From contig JASSKH010000037.1 in NCBI GenBank assembly GCA_031763025.1, positions 558,001-622,000 of the forward strand: a DNA stretch of 64,000 bases, read 5' to 3'. The position numbers and the translations under genes were made by a program. This document shows positions 42,201-53,273 of the stretch, piece by piece; within the stretch, counting starts at the first letter, position 1, and each line of letters begins with the position of its first letter. The DNA comes from Macrocystis pyrifera (lineage: Eukaryota > Sar > Phaeophyceae > Laminariales > Laminariaceae). The notes under the pieces are model-generated. The model did not search any database. It had not been told where the DNA came from and saw nothing but the letters and a program-made list of their open reading frames with translations.

Positions 42201-44343
42201 AGGGAGTGCCGCATGAAGGCATGAATGACATTTAGCTCGTATTAATGGTTCAACCCTGACGAATAGCATCGGCTGTTGTCTGTGTTACTTGCGTTACTGC
42301 CGAAGACACGATATTTATACGTATCGGTACAGCCGTAGGAAGTAGTGAGCGGATCACAGAGCACGCAGGAGGTTCGTTTCCCTATCGAAGTATCATCACA
42401 ACATCGGATCGCTTTTAGCTTTTAGCCCTCGTGGGTACAGACAGTTGGCAATTGCGCAGGCGGGGTGGTGCAGCACGGGTGTGTCGTTTTCCGAAAACTA
42501 TATAGGGACTACTGCTGTAAATAGAAAAACTGACGCAGTACTTTGTTGTACTTTTGCACTTCTGGAGATCGTATTTGCAGACAGCAGCACAGCAGTAGCA
42601 GTATATGGGAATAACATTCCCCTGTGTGACACAGCAGCAGCAGCAGTAGCCCCCATGGCCCATGCGACGAAAAATAGGTTGTGGTGCTGCGTCAGCATTC
42701 AGCATATCCAACTACCGATTGGCTTCCACTCCTCTCCTTTCTTTCAGCATGGGCTTTCCGCGTTGGCCCGGCGGCTCTTGCTCCTGTAAGCTCTGAGTGC
42801 TCCACTGCATGTAACCGGTGTATCATAGATGAAAGGTTCATGTAATGCCAGCGAACCAAAACGTCACCGATGTATGAGAGCTGTATGATACTATTAACTA
42901 ATATTATCCGCTGCTGAAAAGCATCAGACCCGGGAGTTCCACACCCGGGCTCGCTCGGAACATGATAGCGCAAGCCGGTTGAACTTGCGTTCACGCGTGT
43001 TTATTCGATACCTGCGTTATCGAAATCAAACTGCTGCTGGCATTCTGCGTCTAAAGGCTCTTGTCTGGTAACAGATAAACCTGGTGGCAATGGGCTTAGA
43101 TCCATACAAAAAGACAAAAAGGAGTGGGAGCGGTACAGCAATACCGAGAAAAGAGTTACGTACTGCCTATATACTGCCAAGTTTTTGGGTCGATACTGCT
43201 GACCTGATACGAAAGAAACTGTTGCTTAATGTATAGAAAAGTCACCTGAGCCACACCATGACGTGATCATCGTCTAGCCAGGCTCACATTTTGGCTGGCA
43301 GCCAAGCTCGTAGTGGTACCAAGAGCAGAGGAAAACAAAGGAAACCCTCCGTCGAAAAGCAGATGGCGGCTGATATGTAGCAGTGGTCATGTTTTTCGAT
43401 AACCTTGACTTGACTTGGGAGTACTGCTTGTAGTCGTTTGGGGCTCGCAAATAAGCAACTGCGCTTGCGCTACTCGTACACGATGCACACTAAAAAGTAT
43501 ACCACAGGTTGTTTCGTGTTATGAATCACTTGAATACTGACTGACCTTCTTGCCACCCTTCTTCGCCGCCATCGTCAGCGAAGACTCCGCCCGTGTCACC
43601 GCGCCCAGGCGAGATGAAACCGGTACCGGCGCAACTGCATCAGGCAAGACCAACATCGCACACGGAGAGATGGAAAAAGGGTTCAACATGTTGCCATGAG
43701 GATTTGGTTCTGGCTTTGGTTCGTCACACGTACTCCAACATCTGGCAGAATCACACACGCATCAAAATGAATCAAAGATGAGGAGAAAGGAGCATGATAC
43801 AAAAAGTGAGGCCCAGAGGCGCGATAAAAAAAAAACGACACGAGCCCAGGGCGAAGGTTTACAATCGGGAAGATCGAGGGAGAAGGAGCACACTGGTGAC
43901 GCAAACCAAGTGAGGGACCCTACAGGAGACGATGCCTGGGCCGAGACAACGCTAGACTACGTGGGGAGTGGCCAAAAACGGCGCACTCGATGTTGCATGC
44001 ACAAAAGCAGCTCTTGCTGTATCAGTTATAGCTGACGCACTGACGGCAGAGAGGGAGAACTCGTTGCATGTATCCAACCAAAATGAAAACAACAAACGAG
44101 CGGCTGCCGTGGTCATGCTGAGGTCGCGTAAGGAACAGAGCGCCGATGATGGGCCTCTATTCACCGTCCTGCTTGAACTGCCCCGATTCGCTTCCTGCTC
44201 TTATCGCCCAACCCACGAGACAGGCAGTGAGAATGTCAGTCCCCCCTGGCCTCTCCCTGAAGCCAGGCTTTTCATTTGCTCTCACCGAAAGCGTTGGCCG
44301 CGCCAGCTGCGGCCATAAAGCAAACGACGCCGGAGACCTTCAT
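38798..44343 (-). CDS. plastid-targeted Rieske [2Fe-2S] protein (whole gene, 3 exons)
   Basis: Exons 44286-44343, 43546-43634 and 38798-39241 join in phase into 196 residues. Seen: MKVSGVVCFMAAAGAANAF is a signal peptide ending in the ochrophyte cleavage motif (A-N-A-F), followed by VAPVPVSSRLGAVTRAESS, a Ser/Arg-rich transit stretch. The Rieske domain has the full cluster set CPH (93-95) and CPLH (113-116) separated by 17 residues. Known: such domains carry a [2Fe-2S] centre bound by two Cys and two His; bipartite presequences direct proteins through the ER into complex plastids. Inferred: a small soluble electron carrier or ferredoxin-like subunit in the plastid. There is no membrane anchor after the presequence, so it is not the cytochrome b6f Rieske subunit. 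The second intron is about 4.3 kb. Confidence 0.88.
39512..39601. mobile_element. MITE-2 foldback element in the Rieske intron
   Basis: ctctttagtattgcagcccc ... caagaccgcagtcttgaaag; core ttttgaaggcaaaccagtac. Confidence 0.65.
40478..40565. mobile_element. MITE-2 foldback element in the Rieske intron
   Basis: cccgttcaggatcgcggtct ... ccaaaacgaatctccagtaa; core cgttttggggacaactactt. Confidence 0.6.
41361..41474 (-). mobile_element. MITE-1 with duplicated right arm segment
   Basis: ttacgggggaccatagtaaa ... atttactatgatttactatg then ctcccccgtta. A short tandem duplication (atttactatg) enlarges the right arm. It lies in the Rieske intron. Confidence 0.85.
42032..42129. mobile_element. MITE-3 foldback element, diverged
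   Basis: actattctggacggaaactg ... aggtcctaaaatctcggtcc. Confidence 0.4.
43546..43634 (-). CDS. Rieske protein, exon 2 (transit peptide)
   Basis: Acceptor cctgatgcag, donor gtcagt. With one base from exon 1 it reads VAPVPVSSRLGAVTRAESSL then TMAAKKGGKK. Hydroxylated and basic, no acidic patch except one Glu, as expected for a transit peptide. Confidence 0.85.
44286..44343 (-). CDS. Rieske protein, exon 1 (signal peptide)
   Basis: ATG at 44343 opens MKVSGVVCFMAAAGAANAF plus one base before gtgaga. A Lys at position 2, a hydrophobic core, small residues and a terminal A-F are typical of ochrophyte plastid signal peptides. Confidence 0.85.
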
Positions 44344-47300
44344 CGTATCGGTTGTGTGTGGTACGGACTGTCTATGCCGTGCTGGCTGTGGTGGTTTGGC
44401 AGAGAAGTAGCGCAGGGGGTACCAGGATGAGGGAAGCAAGCGATTCGAGGAAACGGGATGGCAAGAGAAGAAGGACAGGGCCTTGATGTTTCAGCTGTAC
44501 TATCTTTGCCGTCGGGCTGAAAATATGACATTTCGTCGGTAATCGTTTCCGTCGGATAATGCTCTACCCGTTTCGCGTTTCACCGTTTATTCACATTTTG
44601 GGTTGGGTTGGTTTGGTTTGCTGTTTATATCCGCAGGCGTAAAGAGACACAGCGGAGTCGTTCTTGAGTCGTGCGACACTGATGTAGCATGCAGGACGCA
44701 TTGACCGCCTGTACACTCGACAAGGTACTCTACTTTTCTGCCACAGATATTCCAGTTTCAATTCGTCATTCGCCGCGTCCTAGATATTTTGGATGCAAAA
44801 TTGAACAACAGAAAAACATAAACAATGAAGCAAAAACGCAAAAAAAAAAAACGAAACGAACACCTTTGATTTTGGTAAGTTTTGCGCAAAGCTGGCGAGG
44901 TACACGTTACTGCTGTTACATACTACTACAGCTCAGCTGTACATGTACGCGTGTTTGTCGTGCTGCGCCCGTACGGAACAATTAACCAGTAATACCTGGT
45001 GTTTCACATTGCTTGCTTCCCTTGAGTTGGATTTGATACGGAGTCAATCCCGTTCAGCCCTCAACTATTAATACGAACACAGTCATATTATATCATTCTT
45101 CTACAGCAGGTACTGCACCACCAGGTATCTGTCATGATATCCTCACAGCAGCGCTGGTAGTAGTAGAAGAGTAAATCCGGCTCTCGGTTTCGACGTCGTT
45201 TCTGAAGGGTTACCAACGATATCCACTCCGATTCGTGCGCTGAATTCCATGCATTATGTTCCAAAAGGTTTTTCTATCGCCCCGAGATTTACGTTCACAG
45301 CCTTTTGACCTCCTTGTGTTCAACCGCACAGCGTTTTCACCTTTAGCACCCGCTAGTGTAGTGGTGTAAGTTTTTCGTCCTGCCCCCCCCGGCCCCCAGC
45401 GCTCATCGCCGAGGGCGATTCGGGCAGTGCGATATGTTCATACGGAGGCACAGGACTGCTGTTGCAGTGTACTTGATGTCTTTCGCTTTCAATTTGCGGT
45501 TTTGCCCCCGACCTCAACGGAGGGTCTATGTGCTCAAAATACGGCCATGCAGGACACACATGAGTACCCCCTCCCCATGCTGGGGGGGGGAGCCTGTAGT
45601 CTTCCGTTATGAGCTTGCATGTTTCCGCCCCCTGCCCCCCCCCCGATGGGAATGTGGCTGAAGCTTGTTGTGTCCCTGTATTTCCTAGCGTAAACTCCCC
45701 CCCCTCCCTAGCAGGAGATATATGTGGTGGTAGCTGTAGTATTGTTCTTCTTCTGCGTTCAAGGGTATACGTTTTCGCCCCTGCCCACGCCCCTCGTTCG
45801 AGGTGTGGCGGTAGCTTGTGTTATAGAAATATTTTCAACCGTATGCTTTCGCCCCCGCGTCGCTGGGCATGTAGCGAGGTAGCTGCAGTGTCTGGTGTTT
45901 TTTGAGGCCACCACTGCTAGACACGGGTACGTTTATTTCCTGTTACCCTTTTGGACACTCCTTCTTTCAAGAGGTTTCGTAACCTCGTGCACAGGCAGAG
46001 GTTCGGGAGTGGGTTTTGATAAGCTGTATTGTCGACTCATTCGTGTTCTAAATCGTAGAACCGGTGCTTCCCCGAAGACTTCATATTGCTGCTCACACGG
46101 CGATCAGGGTGGGCTAGTGTTGCGGTATGGCTCTGGAAGGTCTGAAATGGTCCAGAATTGGGAATATGGGAAAAGGATGGCGAATAACTTGGAGGGGCTT
46201 ATATCGGTGTACGTATAGAGAACAAGCGTTCAAGACGAGGCAAGAGCCGATGAGGCTTCGCTCTTTCTCAGCCCTTTCATCCGCCCGAATTCGAAAATAA
46301 AGCGCAGGTCTTAACCCAAAAGCACAAGAAAGTGACAACGCGGGACCTGCGTATCCCACTGCAAGTGCCTTCCGCGGTAGTATTGCGATAATAACACTCG
46401 TCGACCCGAGGTACTTGCTGCGGGGACCCGACAATCGAGCAAAACAGCAGAAGAGGCAAACTGTTGGGTACGTCGCTTGAAATGTTACGCCAAAACAATG
46501 AACACGTACGCATTATTTATACCAGGTATGTATTACGTATGTATGAAACAAGGACATCCCAATAGCAACATGACCGAAAGTCTTGACAAACGAAAGAATA
46601 AACTGACATTTTTTTTCCCCGAGCACAAGCTCAAGCGACGCCACTTGGCAAGATCATTGACGGAGGGGGGGAGCAGCGATCCGAGCAAAACTCGAACTTC
46701 CACGAGTTCGGGAATGAGCGCTGCCCCGGCTGCCCAGCGAGCAGAGGTCATCAAGAGTGCCTGGCACGAGCATGACTCTGTCCTGAGACACTTTGTACAC
46801 AAGCAAGTGAAAACGAAGTGATGCAATCGTATATATCGACGGGACGGATCGCCACGTGCCACGTGGATTGCCACGTGAACCAAATGGGGCCTTGCGTATC
46901 ATTATTATCACAAAGCCCACCTTTCGAGCTCTATTTCTCGGTCGTCAAAATTGGGGCTCGTTTTTCTCCGAACACGAGTTGACGCACTTTGCTGCGACGA
47001 AAATTCAGTCTCTAACAACGCCGGTATGGTCATTAACACTATATTATTACGGGACTGAACGGGATGAACCTATGGCACGATTGCAAGCAAATGTTTCTTA
47101 AACCTACGTACAGCAAACCCTGCTCGCTTTTTCAAACTGTATGCACCGTTTACTGTTGCTTGCACTCCTCGTCAATTGAGTGTTTGCTATGTATGTATCG
47201 CCCATCGACATGAAGCTGTAAAGTATTACACCTGGTACAAAAAAGAAACCGAACCGAAGGATATCGGGCTATATCCGGCGAACACGCGTGAACCATACTC

Positions 47301-47913
47301 GTATGATACGTAATCGAACCTTGAACGTCAAGACACGACATCCGCCCTTAACCCATTTTCTACGGTAAGCATGATCCCACACTATTCCCAATACTTCGGC
47401 TCTAATGAGTGGGTGCAGTCAACATTTTTATGCCTGCTTAACCGCTGTCACTTCGAATACCACCCTGATGCAAATTACGAATACACATGAACACGCAACA
47501 AGTTAAAAAACACACAAGCTCAACAAAGCGTGCGAAACATAAGACATAAAAGCGAAAAAAAAAAACATGGGTGAATGAATCATTCCTCCAAGCGAGAGAC
47601 GTGGGGGAAGACAAGAAAGCATCCGGACGCTCCACTAGCCGAAACACTCCCAACAAAAACAGATTGGGAACATCGCCCCCACTAACCCCCCCCCCCAAAC
47701 AAGCTCCGTCTCGAAAGGGATGCGTTGTCTATGGTCAAATGACTAAGGCAAGCAACAAAAGAGTACGCCCCCCCCCCCAACAAATACAGAATACCGCTCT
47801 TAAGTTTCCAGCTCGACACGACAACACCAACACCGCAGGTCCTCCAGATGCTACGAGTAGGAGACCGAAGGTCGAACCCCTCGACTTCCCACCCCTTTGC
47901 AATAACTAGTATA
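44344..47913. other. no assigned gene
   Basis: Contains the presumed promoter of the Rieske gene at its left edge and a set of degenerate C-rich repeats around 45590-45900. Some open frames (for example plus strand 46570-46821, ending HFVHKQVKTK) could be terminal exons but show no known motif. Confidence 0.35.
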
Positions 47914-47990
47914 CCACTGTCCCTGCATATGAGTACCGCTTGAATATAAAGAGTTAACCCAAACGGTGCTTATATATTGGGGCGGAGCTG
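47914..47990. mobile_element. MITE-3 foldback element
   Basis: ccactgtccctgcatatgag ... gcttatatattggggcggag; core taccgcttgaatat...aaacggtgc. Confidence 0.5.
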
Positions 47991-48685
47991 CAAGGTCAAA
48001 GCAGCCACAAAATACCGGTGCCCACATCGTGATGGCATCGTTGCTCAGAGGCATATATACGACAAGCTAGATGTGGGGCGGCATGTCCCTGTAGATGTGC
48101 TGGACTCTGATTCGTCGGAATGACCACCACAAAAAAAAAAAAACGGCTTCGCTTTTTTTTGCTACCCACCGGACCGGCGCGGTCCTCACCGGCTGAGAAC
48201 GAAACAGCGCACAACGTACAACTCTCTCCCCTCAGCGACAACACAAAACTACAATAGAAGTACGCCCTCGTAAGAGCGTCGTTTTTTTGGTATCGGACGA
48301 ACGAAAGGGACAATGAAAATCATTTCTTCAGAGTTGTTGACGAGTAAAGTCGCAAAAAAGGGTTTTCAAAATAAAAATGTATGTCAACAGCTTTAAAAAG
48401 ACGCACACCTGGTATTTTTTTTGTCCCTGGTATATACTTTGTATCAGTCGAAACAAAGGGACAATTGAAGCAGGAAACAACACGGACACGCAGCCCTACA
48501 TCAACACAGCCGCCCCGAAACCAAACACACGCACCTGCGGACAAGGAGCCCTCACTGATACGCCGCGTGGCCACGCTGCGACAGAAACACACTCAACATC
48601 AAAATGCCCGGAACCAAGATGCATGTAAGTACAAAGTGCCGCCGTTAACACGGTCGTGGTGGTTGTGTCAGGCAGTTCCTCGCTT

Positions 48686-48778
48686 AACTCTTTTAGTACC
48701 GCAATCCCGTTTTGGGGACAAATCACTTGGAATTAGAATGGTTTGTCCCCAAATCGGGACTGCCGTACTAAAGGGTTA
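48686..48778 (+). mobile_element. MITE-2 foldback element, TTAA-flanked
   Basis: Left flank ttaa then ctcttttagtaccgcaatcc; right arm cgggactgccgtactaaagg then gttaag. TTAA on both sides fits a piggyBac-type target. Abuts the last PAN exon. Confidence 0.85.
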
Positions 48779-48796
48779 AGATGAAGGCACCACCAC

Positions 48797-48949
48797 GGTT
48801 CCCGATACTAGCCCCTTATGGGGGATCGCCGTGCCTTTTCCCGACTTGAGGTAGCAGTTCCCCGATTTATAGTCGAATGTGAAATGCGTGCAGCTCGACA
48901 CCTTGCGGCACTCCTGGCAGCAGTCCAAGTGCTCCTCTGCTAGTCCCAC
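48797..48949 (-). CDS. PAN/Apple-domain protein, Cys-rich exon
   Basis: Acceptor cgaggcag, phase 0. Reads VGLAEEHLDCCQECRKVSSC then THFTFDYKSGNCYLKSGKG. The pattern DCCxxC...C...F-x-Y...CYLKS is the core of PAN/Apple domains, disulphide-bonded adhesion modules common in secreted and surface proteins of stramenopiles. It either ends at a gtggtg donor (48796) or reads on as VVVPSS to a TAA at 48776-48778 inside the adjacent MITE-2. It joins the exon at 49691-49768 in frame. Confidence 0.75.
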
Positions 48950-49690
48950 CTGCCTCGGTCACGTGAGCATCACCCCGGACATATTAGCATGTTGACAGGA
49001 GCGGTGAGATTAGGTAGGCCTTTAGAATCGTATGTCATTTCCAACAATGGAGCAAAGTCTGCCTATATGCTTCTGCAGCAGTAGTGGACGCCCAGCACCG
49101 TAAAACTGGTGCCGTGTTTCATTCGGAATATGTATACTTTAGTAGGAGTATTGGAGCCTGTCTTGTGTCCACGGGTTAGGCCATGGCTATGGCTTCGTGT
49201 GAGAGCATCAACAGCAACGACAGCAACCTGGTGTATATAAGCAGCGTGAATAAGCAGCTGAAATCAGCGCTTGAGGGAGGATTGCAGTGCCCTGGTTGCA
49301 AGCCCACGGCCGTGGATCTCCACTTACCACCTCTGCTGCAGTTCTGGCGATCTTTTAAGGGCGTGATGATCACATCACCACTGTATGGCTTGGGCAGTTA
49401 GCGTAGCGAAAACCACAGTGTATCATCGTTCATATGAGCGGTTACAAATTGCGCAGGCGGAAGCCCAAGAGCAAGCAGCAGCATTTCAGCTTGGGGGGCA
49501 GGCCCGTCTCTGCATGGTAACAAAACCGTGTGTTGGGGTAGTGTGCTACATCCCCGACGCATGCGCGGTAAAACTTCCTGCAACATTTTTTCTCGAAATA
49601 TCGAGCACGTAAAATCAGTGCCGTCATTGTAAGACGGAAGATTGACACCGTCATCGCCACGTTGAACAAAGAAGCACCGGCAATACTCAC

Positions 49691-49768
49691 CAACAGGTCG
49701 GAGCCTTCGTAGTCCACGTGTCTGCTGAGCCCGACACAGTCAGCCGTGTCTGCTACCACCGCTGGTAC
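49691..49768 (-). CDS. PAN/Apple-domain protein, upstream exon
   Basis: Acceptor gacaccacag, donor gtgagt, phase 0 at both ends. Reads VPAVVADTADCVGLSRHVDY then EGSDLL. C-x-x-L...-D-Y-x-G-x-D-L is the first half of a PAN domain. The start of the gene was not found; exons further upstream on the minus strand are expected, including one for a signal peptide. Confidence 0.75.
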
Positions 49769-49999
49769 CTGTGGTGTCGCCGTAAAAAATGCAGGCACGG
49801 CAACAGTCGCGGAAAGTTAGACGCGCTTTCTTCACGACCACCACATTCCAAAAAACTGTATTTTGCGCTCCGCACGTACAACAAGCAGGCACGGGTTAAC
49901 CTTGGGGGTCGGATCCAATACAAAACAATACCTGCGGTATATCCCACCGTCGAGGTCGCCAAACACAGCTGTGCCATGAAATAACTCTGCACGCACCCG

Positions 50000-50290
50000 C
50001 GTCCAGCAAACAAAATCTCGTTGAGCACCATGGTGTTCGGGTGCCGTATATACACAAAAATCCCGCGCGGTAACGCGGTAGCCGGATCCCGCACACAAAA
50101 TCCCGTTTAGTTCCGTCGTGGCTGGATGCCGTCCCGGGGAGTACCGCGGTGGACGGGTCGCCCACAAACAGTCTCGTCGACTCCCGCCGTGGCTTGATTC
50201 CGTACAAACTATCTCGCTGAGTTCCGTGGTGGCTGAATCCCGGCCCGCGGAGCCCCACGGTGGCTAGAGGCCATAAAAATAGTGCCGTGA
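50000..50290. repeat. degenerate minisatellite, ccgtggtggctggatcccg units
   Basis: Five to six units of about 45 bp containing acaaaatctcgttgagttcc and gtggtggctgaatcccg variants, upstream of the PAN exons and probably in their intron. Confidence 0.75.
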
Positions 50291-50729
50291 AGTCCCGGGG
50301 CAATAGGTCCCTGCCGATACCATGGTATGATCCTAAAGCCGAAAAGGCGAGACCTGGAAGTAACAACCCACACAGTTCTGTGCGACACAATGAGCAGGAG
50401 GATTACCCAGCCCGCCTCCGGTTTTGACCGGGGGGGATAGGCAAAACTCGAAGGGAAAACAACAACCCGAGCCCGGCCCAGAAAGCGCACAAAACGTCTT
50501 GAGGCGACGCAGTTTAATCTACACGTGGATTCTTTTTTTTTTTGGAGGGGGGGTGGCAACAAACAACAAAAATAGAAACAACGACAAGAATAACATAAAA
50601 ATTGTCCGAGTTGCCCAAGTCCGGAAACATCCCCCGAAAAAAACAATGCCAGAAATCCATCAGCATGGCAAACTTAAACGATCTACCAGGTATCGCTTAG
50701 GAGGAAACGCCCGAAACGAAAGCTTCCCT

Positions 50730-51385
50730 TGAAATTCGTAAGGCTGCACGAAGTGCATCTAGCCCAGCGCTTCCTATTGGGGGGGGGGGGGGGGGGGGGG
50801 GGATATACCTGGTGCACCTGTACTTCACGGGCGACGCCGGCTTCTTAAGAAGAAAATTCCTGGCGGAGCGCATGAGCGCACCCCGCTTTCCCATGGAGCA
50901 GAGCTCGTCTCGCAACGGTCGATAGGGCTCAACCCGCCCGCCCCACTGTCGATACACTTACGCAGATTTAAGGAGGTCATATTTGGCATTTTTCCGCAGC
51001 CGGCCACCGTCGGCCTTGCCGAGGTCGTCTCCATTTTCGACACATCTGGTGTAGACGACTCCACTAAATCCACCGACAATGGAGACGACCTCGCCAAAGC
51101 CGACGACGGCCGCTGCGTAAACTTCAAACGATGGTCTCCTTAAACCTCAGAAGCTATCTCAACGGCGGGGCCTTTTCTTTTCGAGACTTGCTTCGTGGGG
51201 AGCGGAGAGCGCACGCCAGGACGCTGCTTCTTACCAAGCCGGCATCTCCCGTGAAGTACAGCTGCGCCAAGAATCCCTCCCCCGCTAAGGACACCTTCCC
51301 CCCCAAGAAGAAGCGCCTGGGCTGGATGCGCTTCGTGTAACCTCTCTTCATGTCGTCTTCAGCCACTGTGTGTTCACTAAGTGTG
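50730..51385. repeat. large imperfect palindrome (head-to-head duplication)
   Basis: Symmetric about position 51056. The inner arms cgaggtcgtctccatt (51020) and aatggagacgacctcg (51078) are exact. The outer arms both encode KPASPVKY outward (plus strand near 51240, minus strand near 50850) and both carry an outward atg(a/g)(c/t)ctccttaaa. The minus arm is frameshifted and carries a poly-G run at 50779-50802. Confidence 0.8.
51131..51340 (+). CDS. small ORF on the right arm of the palindrome
   Basis: ATG at 51131 to TAA at 51338-51340, 69 residues: MVSLNLRSYLNGGAFSFRDL ... KPASPVKYSCAKN ... KKKRLGWMRFV. Basic, no known domain. A homologous but frame-disrupted version lies on the minus strand of the left arm. 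Survival of the frame on one arm hints at a real protein or exon, but this is weak evidence. Confidence 0.3.
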   Translation: MVSLNLRSYLNGGAFSFRDLLRGERRAHARTLLLTKPASPVKYSCAKNPSPAKDTFPPKKKRLGWMRFV

Positions 51386-52952
51386 TTCCGTGGCACACCT
51401 CGTCGGGGGAGAGGCTCGGTCAACGCGTTTGGTTTCACACGGACCTAATCTTACGCGTCTTCTTGCAGCCAAAGCAGCAATTCGCAAAAAAGAAAAAGCG
51501 TGCCCGTGTCGCCGTAAACAACATACCAGGTACGGTATACCAGGCAGGTGTACTATCACTACTGCGGATATAAACGTAGCAATTGCACCTTTCATAAAAA
51601 AAAACAAGTGGAGCCTGGCAAAACACACAACCCTGACCACCGTACTCGTACACCAGGCATATTATAGTCTCATTACGGCGGAATAACCCTGCCTATTGCG
51701 GGAGATAGACAAGGTTTCATGCCGAGCTCGCGCGCTGCCCAGACGACAACGTCTGCAGGAACTCTGAGCACGAAGCAGCAACCTCCTCATCCTCTGTGTC
51801 CCCAACGCCTCCAGCACATCATCCACAGACGACTCCACCCCGCCCTCCTGCCAACGTATCACATGTACCAGATACTGTAGGTACGTATGCTGCTCTCACT
51901 TTTCTTCTTTGTTTGTGAGGTATAATATACGATTCGTTGGAGCTTGTACAGTACCTGGTACTATTTTACCAGGTATACGTGTACACTTAGTATGTGTACT
52001 ATTTCTCCGTTCTTGTTAGTGCCTCCTGAGGTGATATTCCACTCCAGCGCTATTGGAACCTGTCTTGGAACCACGGATCGCGTTGTGGCGATTAGTTACT
52101 CTGAGAACGAAAAAACAACACCCCGGTCACGTCCAAAGCGCACGGTCAACGACAAGCGAGACACGATCCGACGGATACGCCTTCCACGGCAAACCCGGGG
52201 TCATCGCCCTCAACACCCCAGGGGCGTACGTAGTTTTACGACCAGGCCCAGCTTCGAAAATAAAATGGTTGATTGTCCGCACTTACTCTATACATCTTCA
52301 TTCCGAGAATTTCTCAAGGCCGAAAATCTTCTCAAGGCGGAGAATTTTCCCAGGCGGTCGGGATCAGTACTACGTAGGGTTCCAAGGTTTCAAGTGAAAG
52401 TCAAATATGTTTTAACCTGTTGGTTATATAGCATCAGCCACTGGCCTACTCAGTCCCCTTGACTGAGTAAGCCTGTGGCTTATGCAATGTAAACAACAAA
52501 ATGCTAAATATGTGCTTTCAAATTCAACCAAAAGACGGCACTGCTTGTGAGATCGAGGATTTTGTCGAAACTCATGTTTTGTGTGTCACGATTAGTCGAA
52601 CGCGCGAACTACGGGTTTGCAAGGGCATACAATCCGCAGCTGTTACAAACATTGGAGTATGCTACATATCCAGCAAAACCACGTCGCCGACGCTGGGCTA
52701 CGGTCTATCTATACAGCCCTCATAAAAGAGCGAGCTGCCTTTTATGGTAAGCTGTACGTATACCTACAATATGTACAGCGTACCGGTACGGGAGTTGGTG
52801 AGGCTGACGATAAACACGCGAAAACGTTAGCGCCTGGTCGACGTTCTCCCACCCGTGCAACACTACACCGTCCTATGTTGCAGTTCATTTTTCGGCTGAC
52901 TGCACAAAATATAGGAAACCTTGCGACGAGGGCCTTCACTGCTTCAACCCCT
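51341..52952. other. no assigned gene
   Basis: A minus-strand open segment at about 51680-51860 (SSVDDVLEALGTQRMRRLLL) is exon-like in composition, but its splice sites are not evident. The rest has no motif. The repeat gatcgaggattttgtcg occurs at 52551. Confidence 0.3.
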
Positions 52953-53273
52953 TCAACTCCTAACCATGCAGACTAAGCCCAATGATATCACGCCGCAAGT
53001 GAAAGACCTTCCCCCGCAATACGTCGCACAAATCCAGCTCTCTACAAAAACCGCACTAACCTCTGTGTTTGTTCTCTGGACTCTCGGACGCGGAGCGACT
53101 CGGCGGCCCTGAGCCGCGGGTGGCTTGGGGCACGTAGGGTTGTGTTCCGCGGCGCATTGGTAGCCACTCGAGGCGCGCAGAGAGCGCTCTGGCTCGTATC
53201 CGAATATACGCAAACCCCGCTCTCCCTCCAGCTGCAACTTTCTCGCAAGGTCTGGGTCCCCCTCCACCTTACT
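52953..53273 (-). CDS. sulfotransferase, exon 4 (C-terminal)
   Basis: Acceptor tgcacccag, phase 0. Starts SKVEGDPDLARKLQLEGERG then LRIFGYEPERS, the usual end of the catalytic domain, and continues for about 75 residues to TAG. The tail may include intron read-through. Confidence 0.75.
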   Translation of the reverse strand, partial: SKVEGDPDLARKLQLEGERGLRIFGYEPERSLRASSGYQCAAEHNPTCPKPPAAQGRRVAPRPRVQRTNTEVSAVFVESWICATYCGGRSFTCGVISLGLVCMVRS

